Part shown: positions 48,453 to 61,300 of the stretch, piece by piece
Layout: each line of letters begins with the position of its first letter
Numbering within the stretch: position 1 is the stretch's first letter
Assembly: GCF_008831285.2 (NCBI RefSeq)
Contig: NC_045140.1
Coordinates: 5,995,528 to 6,059,527, forward strand
Source: Nymphaea colorata
Lineage: Eukaryota > Streptophyta > Magnoliopsida > Nymphaeales > Nymphaeaceae
Length of the DNA stretch: 64,000 nucleotides
Direction: 5' to 3'
Translations under genes and position numbers: made by a program
Notes under the pieces: generated by a model
What the model saw: only the letters and a program-made list of their open reading frames with translations
The model's database searches: none
What the model was told of the DNA's origin: nothing

Positions 48453-48979
48453 TTAACCTGGGATCTTCGGCATTAGAATCTTTCTCTCAGCAACTTCCAA
48501 TTGTAGTCTACGGAGGAGACTTTCCATCACAACTAAGAAAAGAAAAGGGGACATTGGATCTCCCTGTTGCAAACCCCGTTTGCTATTAAAGAATCTGCCC
48601 TCGCGGCCATCAATGACAACCGCATTGAAACAATGGATACACAAGTTAGTATTTTCGATATCCAATTCAGAGGGAAAAAAAGTTGGAAGAGTCTTTTCAA
48701 GAAAGGTCCATAACACCCAATCATAGGCCTTAGATGGGTCCGGCTTAGCTCATTATGTCTATCTAGGCTATTTACAAGCTCATGAGCCAGTAGAACTTGG
48801 TCTTGAATTAGCCTGTTCGAAAAGAAAGGCTCATTGATCCTTGCCAATAACCTGGCTAAAATACGCTTTATCCTGTCAGCAATAATCTTTGAAATAAATT
48901 GGTATAAACAATTACAAAGGGCAATAAGTCGAAAATCAGACATAGAAATTGCCCCACAAATTACTTGAGAATCAGACAT
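48453..48979 (-). pseudogene. LINE reverse transcriptase fragment
   Basis: Two overlapping minus-strand frames together give the fingers and palm of a plant LINE RT. The first has S-D-F-R-L-I-A-L-C-N, then A-D-R-I-K, then R-L-I-Q-D-Q-V-L-L-A-H-E-L-V-N-S. The second has F-F-N-S-K-R-G-L-Q-Q-G-D-P-M-S-P-F-L-F. The frame shifts between them, and the catalytic double-Asp segment is not visible. It is inactive. Confidence 0.85.
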
Positions 48980-49115
48980 AGAAATGTTTTTTGTTTGTGT
49001 GGTGCTTTACCACGGCAGTAAACCCGTTGATCTGAATTTTTATTGTTAGACCAAGTAAAAGAGTTGAAATCATCATTTACCATAGTCAATTCCAGTACAA
49101 AAAACATTTGAACTC

Positions 49116-49315
49116 CCGATTCAGGGCGCAGCCAGAATTTTTTTATAAGGAGGGCCAAATTAAAGTTTCAGAATTTTGGCACGGGCCGAAATATCATTTT
49201 TCAAAATTTTTATGTAGAACAAGTAAAATTTTCTAAAATTTATATATAAATAAAAAATAATTAAATTGGGGCCAAGGCCCATGCAAGCCCCTCCTTGGCT
49301 CCGCCCCTGTGCCGA
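49116..49315. mobile_element. Short element with gcagccagaattttttt / ttggctccgcccctg ends
   Basis: The ends carry motifs common to a widespread class of short plant repeats (gcagccagaatttttt on the left; cctccttggctccgcccc on the right), with AT-rich interior. Class is not certain. A weaker match to the left end is at about 62033. Confidence 0.4.
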
Positions 49316-49547
49316 CTGGCAATTGCATTTGGGGGGCAGCCAGATTTGACCTACGGACCTCTAATAGTGTTCAGGTTGAGCATTATGAAGTAGGGGCATA
49401 TGTGCAAGCTGATGAGAACGACTTCAATTCAACAAATTGGGAAAATCAAACCCCATGATTTGGGTGAAGGTATGCTCCCACACAAATAAAGAACAAAGAA
49501 TAGAAATTGACAACGGAAACATGCAAAAATCCAAAATAGAGGTGGTC

Positions 49548-49770
49548 AGGTTCCAACCTAGTTATATGCATCATATTTGTGCATGAATTTTCGTCCGTCA
49601 ATATGGTCAATGACTAAAATACCCTTAATTTACATTGAAAAAAAAAAGCTTTTATAAAGGTAAAAGTAAAAGTAAAAGAAATAAAAAGACTGTAGAGAAC
49701 ATTTCATTTTAACAAATTACCAAAATTTCCTTGGTGCACGGCCCAACCAGCTTTCTCTCGGTCAGGTCTT
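49548..49770 (+). mobile_element. MITE-like element, copy 2
   Basis: This is the second member of the family at 48055-48305. Between the A-rich middle and the right end the block aacaaattaccaaaat is almost the same in both. It too lies inside the broken LINE. Confidence 0.6.
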
Positions 49771-50116
49771 CATCCGGACCACCATCTATTGGAGGTAAAA
49801 GCATAGCTAGGATATTGCGGCACCAGCTACCAAAGTTAAACTCATTTAACATAGAATCAAAAATCAAAAGCAAGAAAAGATTCTCAATCTGGACGATGTA
49901 TTTTAGGTAATGTTCTGCAGCTTTGCTCATTAAGCCCAAGCCCGTAATATTCCAAGCATTTAGCACCACCACTGTCATTGTCCTCCTCCTCCCCCTCGAA
50001 GGGGTCCTTTGAGACATCATCCTCCTCGTCGGCGCTCCCATGCAGGTGGCGTCGGACATCTCTTTCCCCAAGACTTTCCTGTCGGAGTTTTCACCTGGCC
50101 ATGGAAGGAGCCGCAT
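49771..50116 (-). pseudogene. LINE endonuclease start
   Basis: The minus-strand frame contains V-V-L-N-A-W-N-I-T-G-L-G near its middle, the typical beginning of the LINE APE-type endonuclease (N-x-R-G-L-G in intact members). It is followed by a helix like that of the family. It is the 5' end of the LINE whose RT is at 48453-48979. The central part of the endonuclease is missing or replaced by short elements. Confidence 0.55.
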
Positions 50117-50176
50117 TGCTTATATCTTCGAGTTCGAGAGCCTGCTTTGCTATTTTCTTACTGCTCCTATTACAAG

Positions 50177-50819
50177 TAGGGCTGCACAACGAGTCGAGCC
50201 AACTCGGGCTCGACTCGAACTCGACTCGTTTATAAACGAGTCGAGTTCGAGCTTAAACTTAAACTCGAGTATGTTAATGAGTCGAGTTCGAGTTAGTCGA
50301 ACTCGGCTCGATTAAACTCAACTCGGCTCGACTTTAATCTCCTTTCACGTTTTCAAAATCTTTCCTCCTTTTTTTCTTTTTTAAATTACTTTTAAGTTCA
50401 AAAGTTTCCCTCAACCATTATTATATTTTACTTTTCAATCAACCACTTTTTTCCCTCTCTTTTTTCTCTCTCCTCACCACGTTCATTTTTCTTTTTTTTT
50501 TCTCTTTTCCCAACACGCCGCCTTTCTTCCCCTCACGCTCTTTTCCCAACACGCCCATTTCTTCCCCTCTTCAAGCCTTTTTCTTCTCTTTTCTCACACT
50601 TTCATTTCTTCCCCCACTTCGTCTGCCCTTTTCCTCCCTCGAATGCACCGAAAATCGAGCTGCTCGAGCTCGAGCTGGACGGCAGTCGCTCGAGTCGAGC
50701 TCGAGCTGAAGTTTTGAAACTCATAACGAGTTCGAGTCGAGCTCGAGCTGGCTAAATATGAGTCGAGCCGAGCTCGAGCTGGCTGAGCTCGAGCTCGACT
50801 CGGCTCATGTGCAGCCCTA
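50177..50819. mobile_element. hAT-type MITE with 12-bp terminal inverted repeats and 8-bp target duplication
   Basis: The left end TAGGGCTGCACA (50177-50188) is the exact inverse of the right end (50808-50819). The flanking 8-mer attacaag is present on both sides (50169-50176 and 50820-50827), the length of target duplication made by hAT transposases. Both subterminal parts are packed with cgagctcgag and gagtcgag repeats in both orientations; the middle is T/C-rich. There is no transposase frame. It inserted into sequence at the 5' edge of the LINE. Confidence 0.93.
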
Positions 50820-50859
50820 ATTACAAGGGCGTAGACTGCCCATGCCTAAGATTGTCCGA

Positions 50860-51095
50860 CTGGTTTTTTGTGCGTGCGTAAAAGAAGGGTATGTTTTTGT
50901 AATTTCAAAAAAATACGTCCTTTGTAATCATTTCACTTTTTTTTTAATTTTTATTTTAAACTTTTTTTTTTTCTTTGTCATTAATGATACTGACACACAA
51001 AATTTGTGACACTAATAGGCACATCTAACCATTAATCATACTGACACACAAAATTTCTGACACGCACATGTAACCAGTTTGATGCCTTGCAGATA
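50860..51095 (-). mobile_element. MITE-like element, inverted third copy
   Basis: Read on the minus strand, the region starts with ggttacatgtgcgtgtcag and has an attaatggtta block, an A-rich middle and an end in ttttacgcacgcac. This is the same order of motifs as the copies at 48055 and 49548, though more diverged. Confidence 0.4.
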
Positions 51096-51099
51096 GACC

Positions 51100-52700
51100 T
51101 CCAGTTGCCTGCACTCAGTCGGTTCGAAACGTCCATTGTTGAATGGAATCAGTCCAGCTTTGGTGAATTAAATGATTCAAATGAATCGACATACAAAAAA
51201 AATATTCAAACAATTTTTCAATAAAATAATATATATAATGATCAAAATTAAGAATTTTTTCTGAGCTTCTAAAAAATATTAAAAATTGACACATGATATT
51301 TGTGAAATCGACTATTTCTACTTGCACGGATTGTATTAACATGAGCCAATTTCGACGACATTCCTATGAAGGAGCAAATGTGGATAAGAGCCAAAGGAAT
51401 TGTAAAGAAACATATAATTAGTTCTTTAAGAATATGATGGATTGCACAAATAAGATTTTCGAATTTATAGTAACACATTTAAAAAATTGTAAAAACATCC
51501 CTGAAAGGCATTCAAAATTCTTTATATCCAATTCCACGTCTTATCTCAACAATTAAGTACTTATAAAAAATTAATTAAATATTTTTTCCTCCCCAAACGC
51601 TATTTTGTGGGTGTTTGGTTCACTTCCAAACTTTTCCAAAAACTCGGTTTTTCGAAAACGAATTTTTCTTTTTTCTTTTGAATAACCTGCTGGGGCTGTC
51701 TTTTTCACCCAAAACGATGCTTTGGGCACATGAAACTGTTCATCTTATTCCTTTATTATTATTGAAATTAAGACAACGTTGTCCAAATTATGTTATGGTG
51801 ATGTGTTCTCATTAATGTATCATTGTTGCCTATGCCATAAAGTTTAATGGTTGCCTATATACGCCATAAAGTTTAATGCATTTTAACGCAGGGGTGTTTA
51901 ATTCACATACGTGTTTTTTTTTATCATCTGAATATTTGACATGGGTTTTATATACGCTTCAACAGTGCCTTTAGGCATCAGTATGGCACGTTTCAGCCCG
52001 TTTTCATTTATTGTATTCTTAAACATTATTAATATATAAATAATCTCTTATAGATGATATTTAAAGGTATCACATAGCTCCATCTAAAACTCATTTTTTG
52101 TCATCCAAACAAAAACTAGGTTTTAAAAAATGAAAATCTGGTTTTTGTTATCTCATCCAAACGCACACAGCCAGGTTTTCAAATTATCTCATTAAAAAAA
52201 ATTGGTTTTTACAAAACCAAGTTTTCACCAAAACTATTTTTTCAAAGTGTCATCCAAACACAACCATATAATTCTATATACTGAACTTTCTAACCTCATC
52301 ACATTCTTTTAATGTAATCAAAATTAGAGTAGAATAAAGAGGCCTGATATCAACTAGTTACACTTCAAATACTAAGTTAACAAGTTGATTTGTAAAACCA
52401 AGTTTCAAAAACGAGTGTAAATACTAAGTTAACAAGTTGATTTGTAAAAACCAAGTTTTAAAACCTTCGTTTTTGAAACTTGGTTTATGTGTTTGAATGC
52501 ATCGGAAACGGTTTTTTATGAAAAATTGCGAGAAAGTATTCACTTCCTTTTGAAAGCTCAATTTTATTAAAAACAAACTTTTGACAAACTCAGCTTTTGA
52601 TCCTCACCCAAATAAGCATTAACGGTATCCAAATAAACATTTTCAACTTTCATTAATTTAACACTAATCTCGATTTTCAGTAACCACATTGACCAGAGAT
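51100..52700. other. Upstream region of the Tic22-like gene, no gene recognised
   Basis: AT-rich sequence with short repeated strings such as tcatccaaac and aaaccaagtttt, the latter in direct and inverted form near 52085-52500. No coding frame is supported. Confidence 0.55.
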
Positions 52701-52889
52701 GACGCTACGACGACTTGACGCTATGACGACTCTGCCTCCGTCTCTGAGCCTGGACCAGTCTCGATATTCCACGTCCTCCCAGGGACGTCCCGGGTGTTTC
52801 TGGTCTTCAAAATCTGGTGTCCTTGTCTTAAAAACCCTTTCGCGCTCTTCCAAAGCCAGGGAAAAACCCATTCCTGGGGGTTTGTGGCG

Positions 52890-55800
52890 ATGTTGCAACA
52901 ATGGAGCAGCTTTCTCGAGCAATGGAAGAATACCCACCTGAGCAATCGCTCTCCTTTCATGGTGGGGGGTCTAAATCTCGTTGCCCATGGCGCCGATTGG
53001 GTAACCCATCTTGGAAACGCCGTAGAATCGCTAGGAAACAATGCCAACCAGGTCTTCCGACAGGGCTTGTCCCGTTTTTCTGGCTTTGACGGCCATGGGT
53101 CGAGCGGAAGTGCGCCTTGGGCCCGTGTCTCATTGAAGAAAAGGAACCCACTTGAGCTGGCCGAGCGCCGAAGTAATCAGGTGATGGCTATAGGCGATGT
53201 CGAGGAGAGGCTCGCCGGCGTGCCTGTTTATGCTTTGATCAATTCGAACGAGGATTTCGTGTTGGTTTCGGGCGCGAAGACGGGAAAGTCTCTGGGGCTC
53301 TTATGTTTCAGGGAAGAAGATGCTGAACGCCTTCTTGATCAGGTTATTCGTCTTACTATTAGCCTCTTAGATTTTTCTTTTTTTTTATCTTGGAGAAATT
53401 TATTTCCTTTTCTTCTTTTCTTATGTAGTTTAAGCTTATCGTTCCTTTATCCAATAATGCCTTGATTTTGTTTTCCTGCTTTGTGTGCGTGTGTGTGTTT
53501 TCTATCTTTTCAGCTGAAATCTATGGATCCTGGAATGCGAGAAGGATCGAAGGTGGTCGCCGTAGCATTGAATAAGGTGCATAGCTCTGACTGAATGGTT
53601 CTGATCCTTTTGTTGCTGAAGCTTTAGTTTTGTACCCCGCAGTGAGTCGGTTGGACTAGTGGTCTCTATGGTTTTTATGCTTTGTTTGTAATTGTGGTTC
53701 ATGATCAAGATTGGGCCTATAAAGTGTGGAAGTTTTTAGTGCTAGATGAATGTTGAATGGGTGATCATGTTTCCGTATATTGGTTAAATTTGATGCGCGT
53801 TATGATTCACATAGGCAATTAGTTTACTGTAACTTATTATAGTTGGGCGATCCTTCCTCACCTTAGCTCATTTCTACCTTATCAGCCTATTCAATTTATT
53901 GGCCTGGAAGCTGCATAACGTCTTCCTTAATGTGTCCAAAATTGGAAGTTTTTTTCCCTTAATCTGATTAAAATTTAAAGCTTGATAACATGCTACCGCC
54001 CTTTGCACATAAATATTCACGCACTTTTACTGACGCACAAATATTATACCTAAGGTCACCCCAACGTGAAGACCATGTGCTTGTCTTGCGTGTTTTAGAT
54101 ATTTCTTCTTCTTGATTTGATGTTATTCTGCTGAGTTCCTTCGTCTCCAAGTCTTTTCAACCTCCTCTGTCGTTTGTTGATTAGCTTGAAATGTTTTGGC
54201 CATACTCCAGCATCTTCAGCACGAAAATAACTGAAAAAAAAAAAACTTTTCTTTCCTGAGTTTTCAGCATTTAGATAGTGCAATTGAGTGTTGATCAAAC
54301 GGAGTTGATTTCTTGACACTTTGCTTTTTTCTTGCTTCTCTTCTGATGTTGATAACCATGTTTTTTTTTTTATTCTTTAATCTTACTGGTGTCTCCATTC
54401 TGCTCAAGATATGAATTTTTTTAGAATTTCATTTACTATTAAGGATATTTTTTGTCTTTGCTTCCTTTTTTCTGTTTTAATAATTTTGAGTCCTTAATAT
54501 TTGCAGGTTGTTCAACTTAAGATTAATGGTGTTGCCTTCAGGTTTGTCCCTGATCCCACTCAAGTGGCAAATGCACTTAAGGTTAGTGTCTTCATTTCCA
54601 TAACAAGCGAGCCAATGTAATCTAGTTAGTGTTTCCTTTTGTAACTTTATGCTTCAGTTTTTAGCGGAAAATTAGTCTGACCTTTACTGGCAGAAAGGTG
54701 GTAACAAGATTTGAAATCTTTTGAAACATATAATTATCATATAACAACCAAAATTAGATTAAGAAAATAGCAAAGTTTGTTGCGACAAGATGTCCTAAAT
54801 GTAATCGGTCTTCAATGGAGCTCCCACCCTCAGTTGAAACTCGCTTGAAGTACTAAGTTGATTCTTTTGTGTGAATACTATAGATGTGCTGAACATGCAT
54901 TTTAAATTATTCCATCACATTAATCTTTTGTGTGAATACTATAGATGTGCTGAACATGCATCGAAGTTGATAATTCTTTCTATTTTAGTTTAAAAAATTT
55001 TCTCTCTTGTGTTCATTCCATGCCTTTGTGTCATTTGTTTTATGGGTTCTGCAATCCACCGTAAAGTCATCCAGTGGTTTTAATCTTTAAGCGTTTTTAA
55101 GAAAACTAAACACACAGATGGATACATTATGTCAAAGAATGTACTTAGAAAATCATAAAAATTTGATGTTTAGGTGGCCTTTTTGAACCAAGAAACTAAG
55201 AATGATACGGTTAGAATCCTTGTGAAATCAGGTTTCCACATTGCGTTTTCATTATTTTTCTGACATAGTTTCTGCTTTCTGAACGTCTATCTGCAGTTAC
55301 GGGTGCTTCTTCACTTAGGTATTTCTTCAGTGTGATCTTATTTGTAATTTCCTAGCTATTAGGAATATATCTGTTTCTGTTTGAACCCTAACCAGGAAGT
55401 AAAAAAATGGCTTTGGAAAAGTATTCTACACTGGCATTCCAATATATGTACTTATCTGGGGCACTCATGGACATGGACTGACAAATGCATGGTTTGGCTT
55501 TCTCATTTTAGTTTCTAATATTAGACTTATTTTATACTGCTAAACTTTGGTAGATCTTACATATTCATGTTAGGTTTTTCATTTAAATGAATATTTGAAT
55601 GTAACGATTCTCAGTTGTTACATAATCAACAAATGATGCATCGATGTCCTTGGTTTTTATTTATAGCTTTACTTTTTGCAGGACAACAGAAAAGATGAGG
55701 ACGATACTGCCTTCCCTGGTGTTCCTGTTTTTCAGGTTCATATGTAAAACTTGATATGTAGTTAACTAAATTTTAAGCTTCTCATTTCTTGGTTTAGTCT

Positions 55801-56713
55801 GTTCCATCCAGTTCAACTCAAGTATAAGTTTTTCAGCAAAAACTTCCAATGACAAGTTTTGGATGCCTCCTTTTTTTTTTTTGATTGTTTGGTCATGTTG
55901 TTGTACCATCCATGAGTGCTGCGCAAGCATTGGTACCTTGTTGGATGTGGTACAGTCCTTAACCCAACCCTCCATGAAAGTTTTTGGGGAAGCTAACCAT
56001 TTCCTAGGTGGAGTTCTTCAGTGCGCTAGAGTAATCATGTGACTCTCTCCTTGCTTTAGGGCGTTGGATGCATATTTCATAACCATATCATGGTCTCGTG
56101 TATGAGCTGTTATTTTTTCTCTTTTTTTTCTCATCCATGTTTCCCTGACTTGGTAATTTTTAATGTTTTTTTTTCCTTCCAGTCAAAGAGTTTGGTGCTG
56201 AGAAGCCAGGGTAAAAGATACCGTCCTGTCTTCTTTAAAAAGGTCTGAATTGTTGTTGGCTCACCTGTACTTTTATGCACATGCACATATATATGCATGA
56301 GAGAGATGCAGAGAGAATCAAATACCTGCGAGAAAGCATGACAATAAAACAACTCACTGTTGCTCTTTTCCTTTGCAGGAGGATTTGGAGAGGTCGCTTT
56401 ATCTTGCTTCCCGTGACCGGAGGGGTCTAAACCCAGGATTCAGGCATGGGGACACTGAGGTCCTTTCTTCTTCTCATTGCTTTTGCCTAGCTTCAAGCAA
56501 TTTGGCCTTTACATGGTCGTTATTTTTCAGGTGCATGTCATGGAGGACATAATAAAAGGGATGATGGTAAGATCCATTCTATGTGTTCATCTGTAGCAAT
56601 TAGTTAGGTAGAACATAATGAGAAGAAAAAATTTGCAGGAGGATCATGCTTCAAAATGGGATGATATTATATTCATCCCACCTGGGTTCGATGTTTCTGC
56701 CCCAGAGAGGTGA
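52890..56713 (+). CDS. TIC22: Tic22-like chloroplast protein import component, eight exons
   Basis: Exons: 52890-53342, 53514-53576, 54507-54581, 55682-55735, 56183-56242, 56379-56459, 56531-56566, 56639-56713; all GT-AG, and all seven introns lie between codons. The product is 298 residues, close to the family's 250-310. Residues 1-100 are a variable N-terminal part that should include the plastid targeting signal. From residue 103 the Tic22 domain follows: E-E-R-L-A-G-V-P-V-Y, D-F-V-L-V-S-G, G-K-S-L-G-L-L-C-F, then F-R-F-V-P-D-P-T-Q-V in exon 3, P-G-V-P-V-F-Q in exon 4, R-Y-R-P-V-F-F-K-K in exon 5, V-M-E-D-I-I in exon 7 and W-D-D-I-I-F-I-P-P-G near the end. Tic22 acts as a chaperone for preproteins in the space between the two chloroplast envelope membranes. 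The start at 52890 is the first ATG in this frame; the upstream open part has none. Plants have two paralogous types; the G-L-L-C-F-R motif is nearer the Arabidopsis Tic22-IV type, from memory. Confidence 0.93.
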
Positions 56714-57950
56714 GAGGATTTTGGATGTCTGGATGTTTGTATTGATCTAATAGGTCAACATCCTCGCCGTTGCAAGCTTTGTCAAAGGGTAACGGTATGA
56801 AATGCTGCAATAATGCTTCTAATCAGATTAGGTAGCCTAAAGTTTGTTTCAGGTAGAGATGTCGCATGTGCTGGTTAAGGTGGCCGTTGAGATTTTCATG
56901 TTCTTTTTTTTTTTCCCCTTTATTCCCTCTTCCTCTGTATATTAAGCTGACTGTTGCTTTGGTAGATTAGTTCATGTTGGTGCTTCCACAAGAGAAGATT
57001 GTTATTTCACATTTTGTTTTTTCACTATTTGAGCCAATTTTCCTTTCATATACTTTGAGTAAGAATGCTGTCCACATGATTCATGCTATTTCTCTGGGTT
57101 GAACTTCTTTTCAAGCATCTACTTTTTCAGTTCCTTCATGCCTAATCATTCAGCAAGTAGCAGTCTGGACTCTCAAGTACCAAAATGTGATAGCTGAAAT
57201 GATTTTCTGTTGCATTTCTAAGAGATTCACATTTTGAAAATCCCATTTAGGGCTATGCTTTTCCGATTGAGTATGAGCAAGTTAGTTGCAATCTGTGCAC
57301 GATGATTTGTAATGCTCTCAATCTCAAGTGGAATGATCTCGGTCAGCTTCGTGAACTTGAAACCATTGACCATTGTGTAGTTAAGGCTGGCTTTTGATTG
57401 ATTGAGGGTTTCATGTAAATTTCCTTCCGTTGCCATTAACCAGAGACTTTAGACTTTCAAGAAACAAGAGATTGGACCGTTGCATATGCGGTTGACCATA
57501 CATCGCTCAAAGACGTAAAACAGTCACTTGGGAAATGTTTCAAACAGATGTACCCTCCCCCCTTTTTTTGACTGAATAGTCCTCCAATCTTTGGTTTGAT
57601 GGTAAACGTGACCTTGGCAGTTAAAACGATTACATAGATGTCAGATTGAGCTTCTGCTTTTGAAGACGAGCTTTGTTGTTTAGCAGATTATGTATTTGTA
57701 CCTCTTTCAATGGACCTGTTTCACTCATGGACTCATCTATGCCTGCAGGTTTCCTAGTCAAACCTGTCATAGAGAAAAACTTTTTCTTGCTAGTTTTAAC
57801 AAGACTACTCGTGTTCTACCTTGAGTTAAACAATTGGATAGCATCACAACGTAAAGTAGGGTCCTATCGGTGCATACCATTCAAATACATCTTTCTTCGT
57901 GAATGAGACATCATAACTCGGAGAGCTCTTAACTATCTTCCGATAACGGG
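56714..57950 (+). other. 3' flank of the Tic22-like gene, no further gene recognised
   Basis: Probable 3' untranslated region followed by intergenic sequence. Frames are short and match nothing. No clear poly(A) signal could be chosen. Confidence 0.45.
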
Positions 57951-58309
57951 ATGCTGGGAGGTAAGGCCCCCACCTTTAAACGTGCAATAAAGAGCACCAC
58001 CAACAAGCTAAAAAAAGAAGAGGATGCAAGGCACCAGGACAGCAAGGACCAGATACTCAACGCAGAATCTCCTCACAACTTATAAAAAACCTGATATAAA
58101 AAACTAAAGCAATAAAGGTGGCCTCCCATTCTTACTGTCTTACTTGTAAAAAAACCCGATATCAAAACTAAAGCAATAAAGCTGGCCTCCCATTCTTACT
58201 GTCTATGGGAACCTAAGCTGCATCAGGACCTTTGTGGAGTATGGTACACCCTGCAACTCATCTAACATCCTCTAGCACCTTCAGATTATAATCACTTATG
58301 TAGAGGACT

Positions 58310-61300
58310 ATTGGTCCTAAACAAAGATCCTACCTGCAAAGTTTCTAATGCCATTCCATTTAGAAGAAAATGGTCTCCTGCCTTCCAGCATGTTCTTAAG
58401 CCTCATCCAACCTTTGCTACTAGAGATCATGACATTCTGCTCATGCAGAGCAGGAATCAAATGAAGCCAATCTTCAAGGAAGCTCATTTTGACTTCATGT
58501 CTTCCCTTTGATGGCTGTGGGGACATAATCTCCATTTGATTCTCCTGATTTTCCATCCATACCCCAAATGCCTACCCTTTTCTTGGTCACCAACCACCAA
58601 TATATCCATCGGTGTCTCTACAGTACCCCTATTGCATCCCTTATTATAGGGGCCTCACTGGAGTATGTCTGAAAAGCTTCCAGGATCAACAGCCCTAAAC
58701 CAGAGCCATACCTACAAAAATCCTCACCTCTCAATCCCTCCCATAAGGTATTATGAATAATCTACTTGTCTATCTAGAACTTCGCACAATTGTCATCTCC
58801 TATCTTGCATTGAATTTTATCCTCAGTCTATTTCCAGCCCCGTCCCAAGCTCCTCCAGCCCCAAGTCCCCTTCCATCCTCATGGTGAGGCATATTTTCTT
58901 TAGATCCATCTTCTGAGACCAGATTGCCTGTTCATGATATGGCATAGTCACACTACAAATAAAGACCGGTTAATCGTTCTAAAGGCCTCAGCCTCGTATA
59001 CCACCCTTGGGTTTTCGACTTGCAAGAGATCTTCCACTTGAAGGAGTATGGTCTCTTATGTGAGGTTGGTCAACCCACAGCAAAGCAATCATAGTGATTT
59101 CCATTTTCTAGGTCATCAACTTTGGCAAGAAACACAAGCATCCAAAAATGTCAGAATGGCAGCAAGATTATGTTTGATTAGACACAATCTTTCTCCAAAT
59201 GAGACCAAGTTGGCCTTCCAGTCTACAAGTTTCTTCTCCATTCTACAAAAAACATCCACACAGTAATTAGTTTGGATGGCTCCTGTAAACAAGGGAAGCT
59301 CAAGGTAAGGCAAGGACAAGCTCCCTACACTTCAGCCAAGTATGCCACCATGTTGAGAAGATCTAGAATTAGCTACACCAAAAGTAATAAGCAAGAATTT
59401 GCCGTGGTTAATTAGCAATCTGGCCCTTTTCTCCATGCCATCAAGTAGGCCTTTGATAGCCATTATCATCTCCTTTGTGGCCCTATTGAGATAAGTACAT
59501 CACCTACAAACAGAGAGAAGAAAGACCTTGAAAATAAGCAAAGATCTTGGAAAGGTATATAGAACCCACAAGCAGTAGATTGACTGATTCTCCTTGAGAT
59601 GACTCCCACGACCAAAACAAAGAGGCAAGGGGATATAGTCCCCCCTTGCCTGAGCCCCTTGCTACTCTGAAGAATTATGCCTTCTTTCCCATTAACAAGA
59701 ACTGATAATGAAGCTGTGGTCACACAACTCATAATATTCCTTATCCATAATGGTGGAACCCAAGCCATTCAAAACTTTCTTTTAAGAAATTCTATGGAAC
59801 TCAGTCATAGGCTTTAAATAGGTCTAATTTCCAACAAACACATTTCTCCTTTTGCTCGAACTATCAATTATCTCGTGCACAATCATAATTTAACCATGGA
59901 TGACTCTATCTTTTAGGAAAGCACTTTGGTTGTGCCCAGTGAGCATACGAAGGATGTTATGCATTTGCTCTTCATGATTGTTTTCACGATGAACTTATGA
60001 AGGTTGTTACATAAAAAAAAGAAACCAACAGCCTTGCAAACATCCTTATTTACCACCTCCCAGCATTCTTAAAATAAGAAATTAAGGAAGCCATCAAGCT
60101 CTATCGCACTCTCACTATCGATGCTTCTGATTGTCTCCTCAACTTCTTCGATGGAGAGAAGTTGGATAGGCATCTGATTTTATTCTTCTGTTACTATTTT
60201 CCCATGACAGAAGTCTTTCCAAATCATGCTTGTTTCTTTATCATCCTGTAGAAAGGACTGGAAATAATCGGATGTTTGTTGTAGAGATCTCTTGAGAATC
60301 AAAGAAACTCCATGAAGTGAAAGTTCCAATATCGTATTTTTACGGAGTCTTTATTATGTAACAGTGTAAAAGAATTTAGTATTTTTACAACCTGCTTTGA
60401 GCCACTGCAATCTGGCTTTGTTCTTTCACATGATTTCTTCCCAAAACACTGTTTTTCCAGCTACTTCTTCCCGCATAGCCATACACCTTTTTTCCACTTC
60501 TATTACCAGGCTACTCTATTTTTCTAGCAAACCATTAGTTACCTCCAGTCTAGGGGATGATCCAGGCACATCCAATCACCTGCCCCTCGAACTCATCCTT
60601 GAGCCATGACTTAACAAAAGAAAAACTTGAAAATCTATTATGTTCGGGCTCACTTTTCACGTTGATCAAGAAAGCCTTATAGTCTAATGTAGGCCTAGGA
60701 ATGAGGTTGAGTGAAGCGTTGTTAGGCTTGGACTACTCACTTATGGTTTATCGAGTTGACATTTGATCAGATCAGCTCCTTTCCTTCATGCCACAAGCTA
60801 CTATGAAGTAATTAAATTGTCTTACATGCTAGAAAATAAGGCAGGTTCCCTGTTTTGTCATACAAATATCTGAATGTTGAAATCTCCAGTAACTATAGTG
60901 GGGACATCCTTGCTGCAATTCAGGTCCTCCAACTATAAGAGAACCTCTTCTCGGCGTCTGCTGAAGTGGAAGATAAACTCCAATGACTCGAATTGGTATT
61001 GTCATCCCTGCAACTTGAAAGTCACATGAAATCCATCAACAAGTCATCTAATGTCCCAAGCATGTTACTTTGTCTAGATTCCAAATACAGGCTACTGTGA
61101 CTACTTCTCCCTGCTTCATGCGTTGGAGAGACAGCCCTTCACTATATTGTTCACCACTACCTCTTTGACAAGAGTGTCAAGAAGAAAACTAATGCAGGTC
61201 TTTTCAGACTTTGAAAGGTTCATGAGATCTCTGTCTTGCAGCCCCCGCAACGCCCCTCATATTCTAACAGAGGATGTTTACTTGGTCGTGGCTGAAGATG

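Noticed and set aside
52721-53047. Minus-strand frame of 108 codons over Tic22 exon 1
   Set aside because: Antisense shadow of the coding exon.
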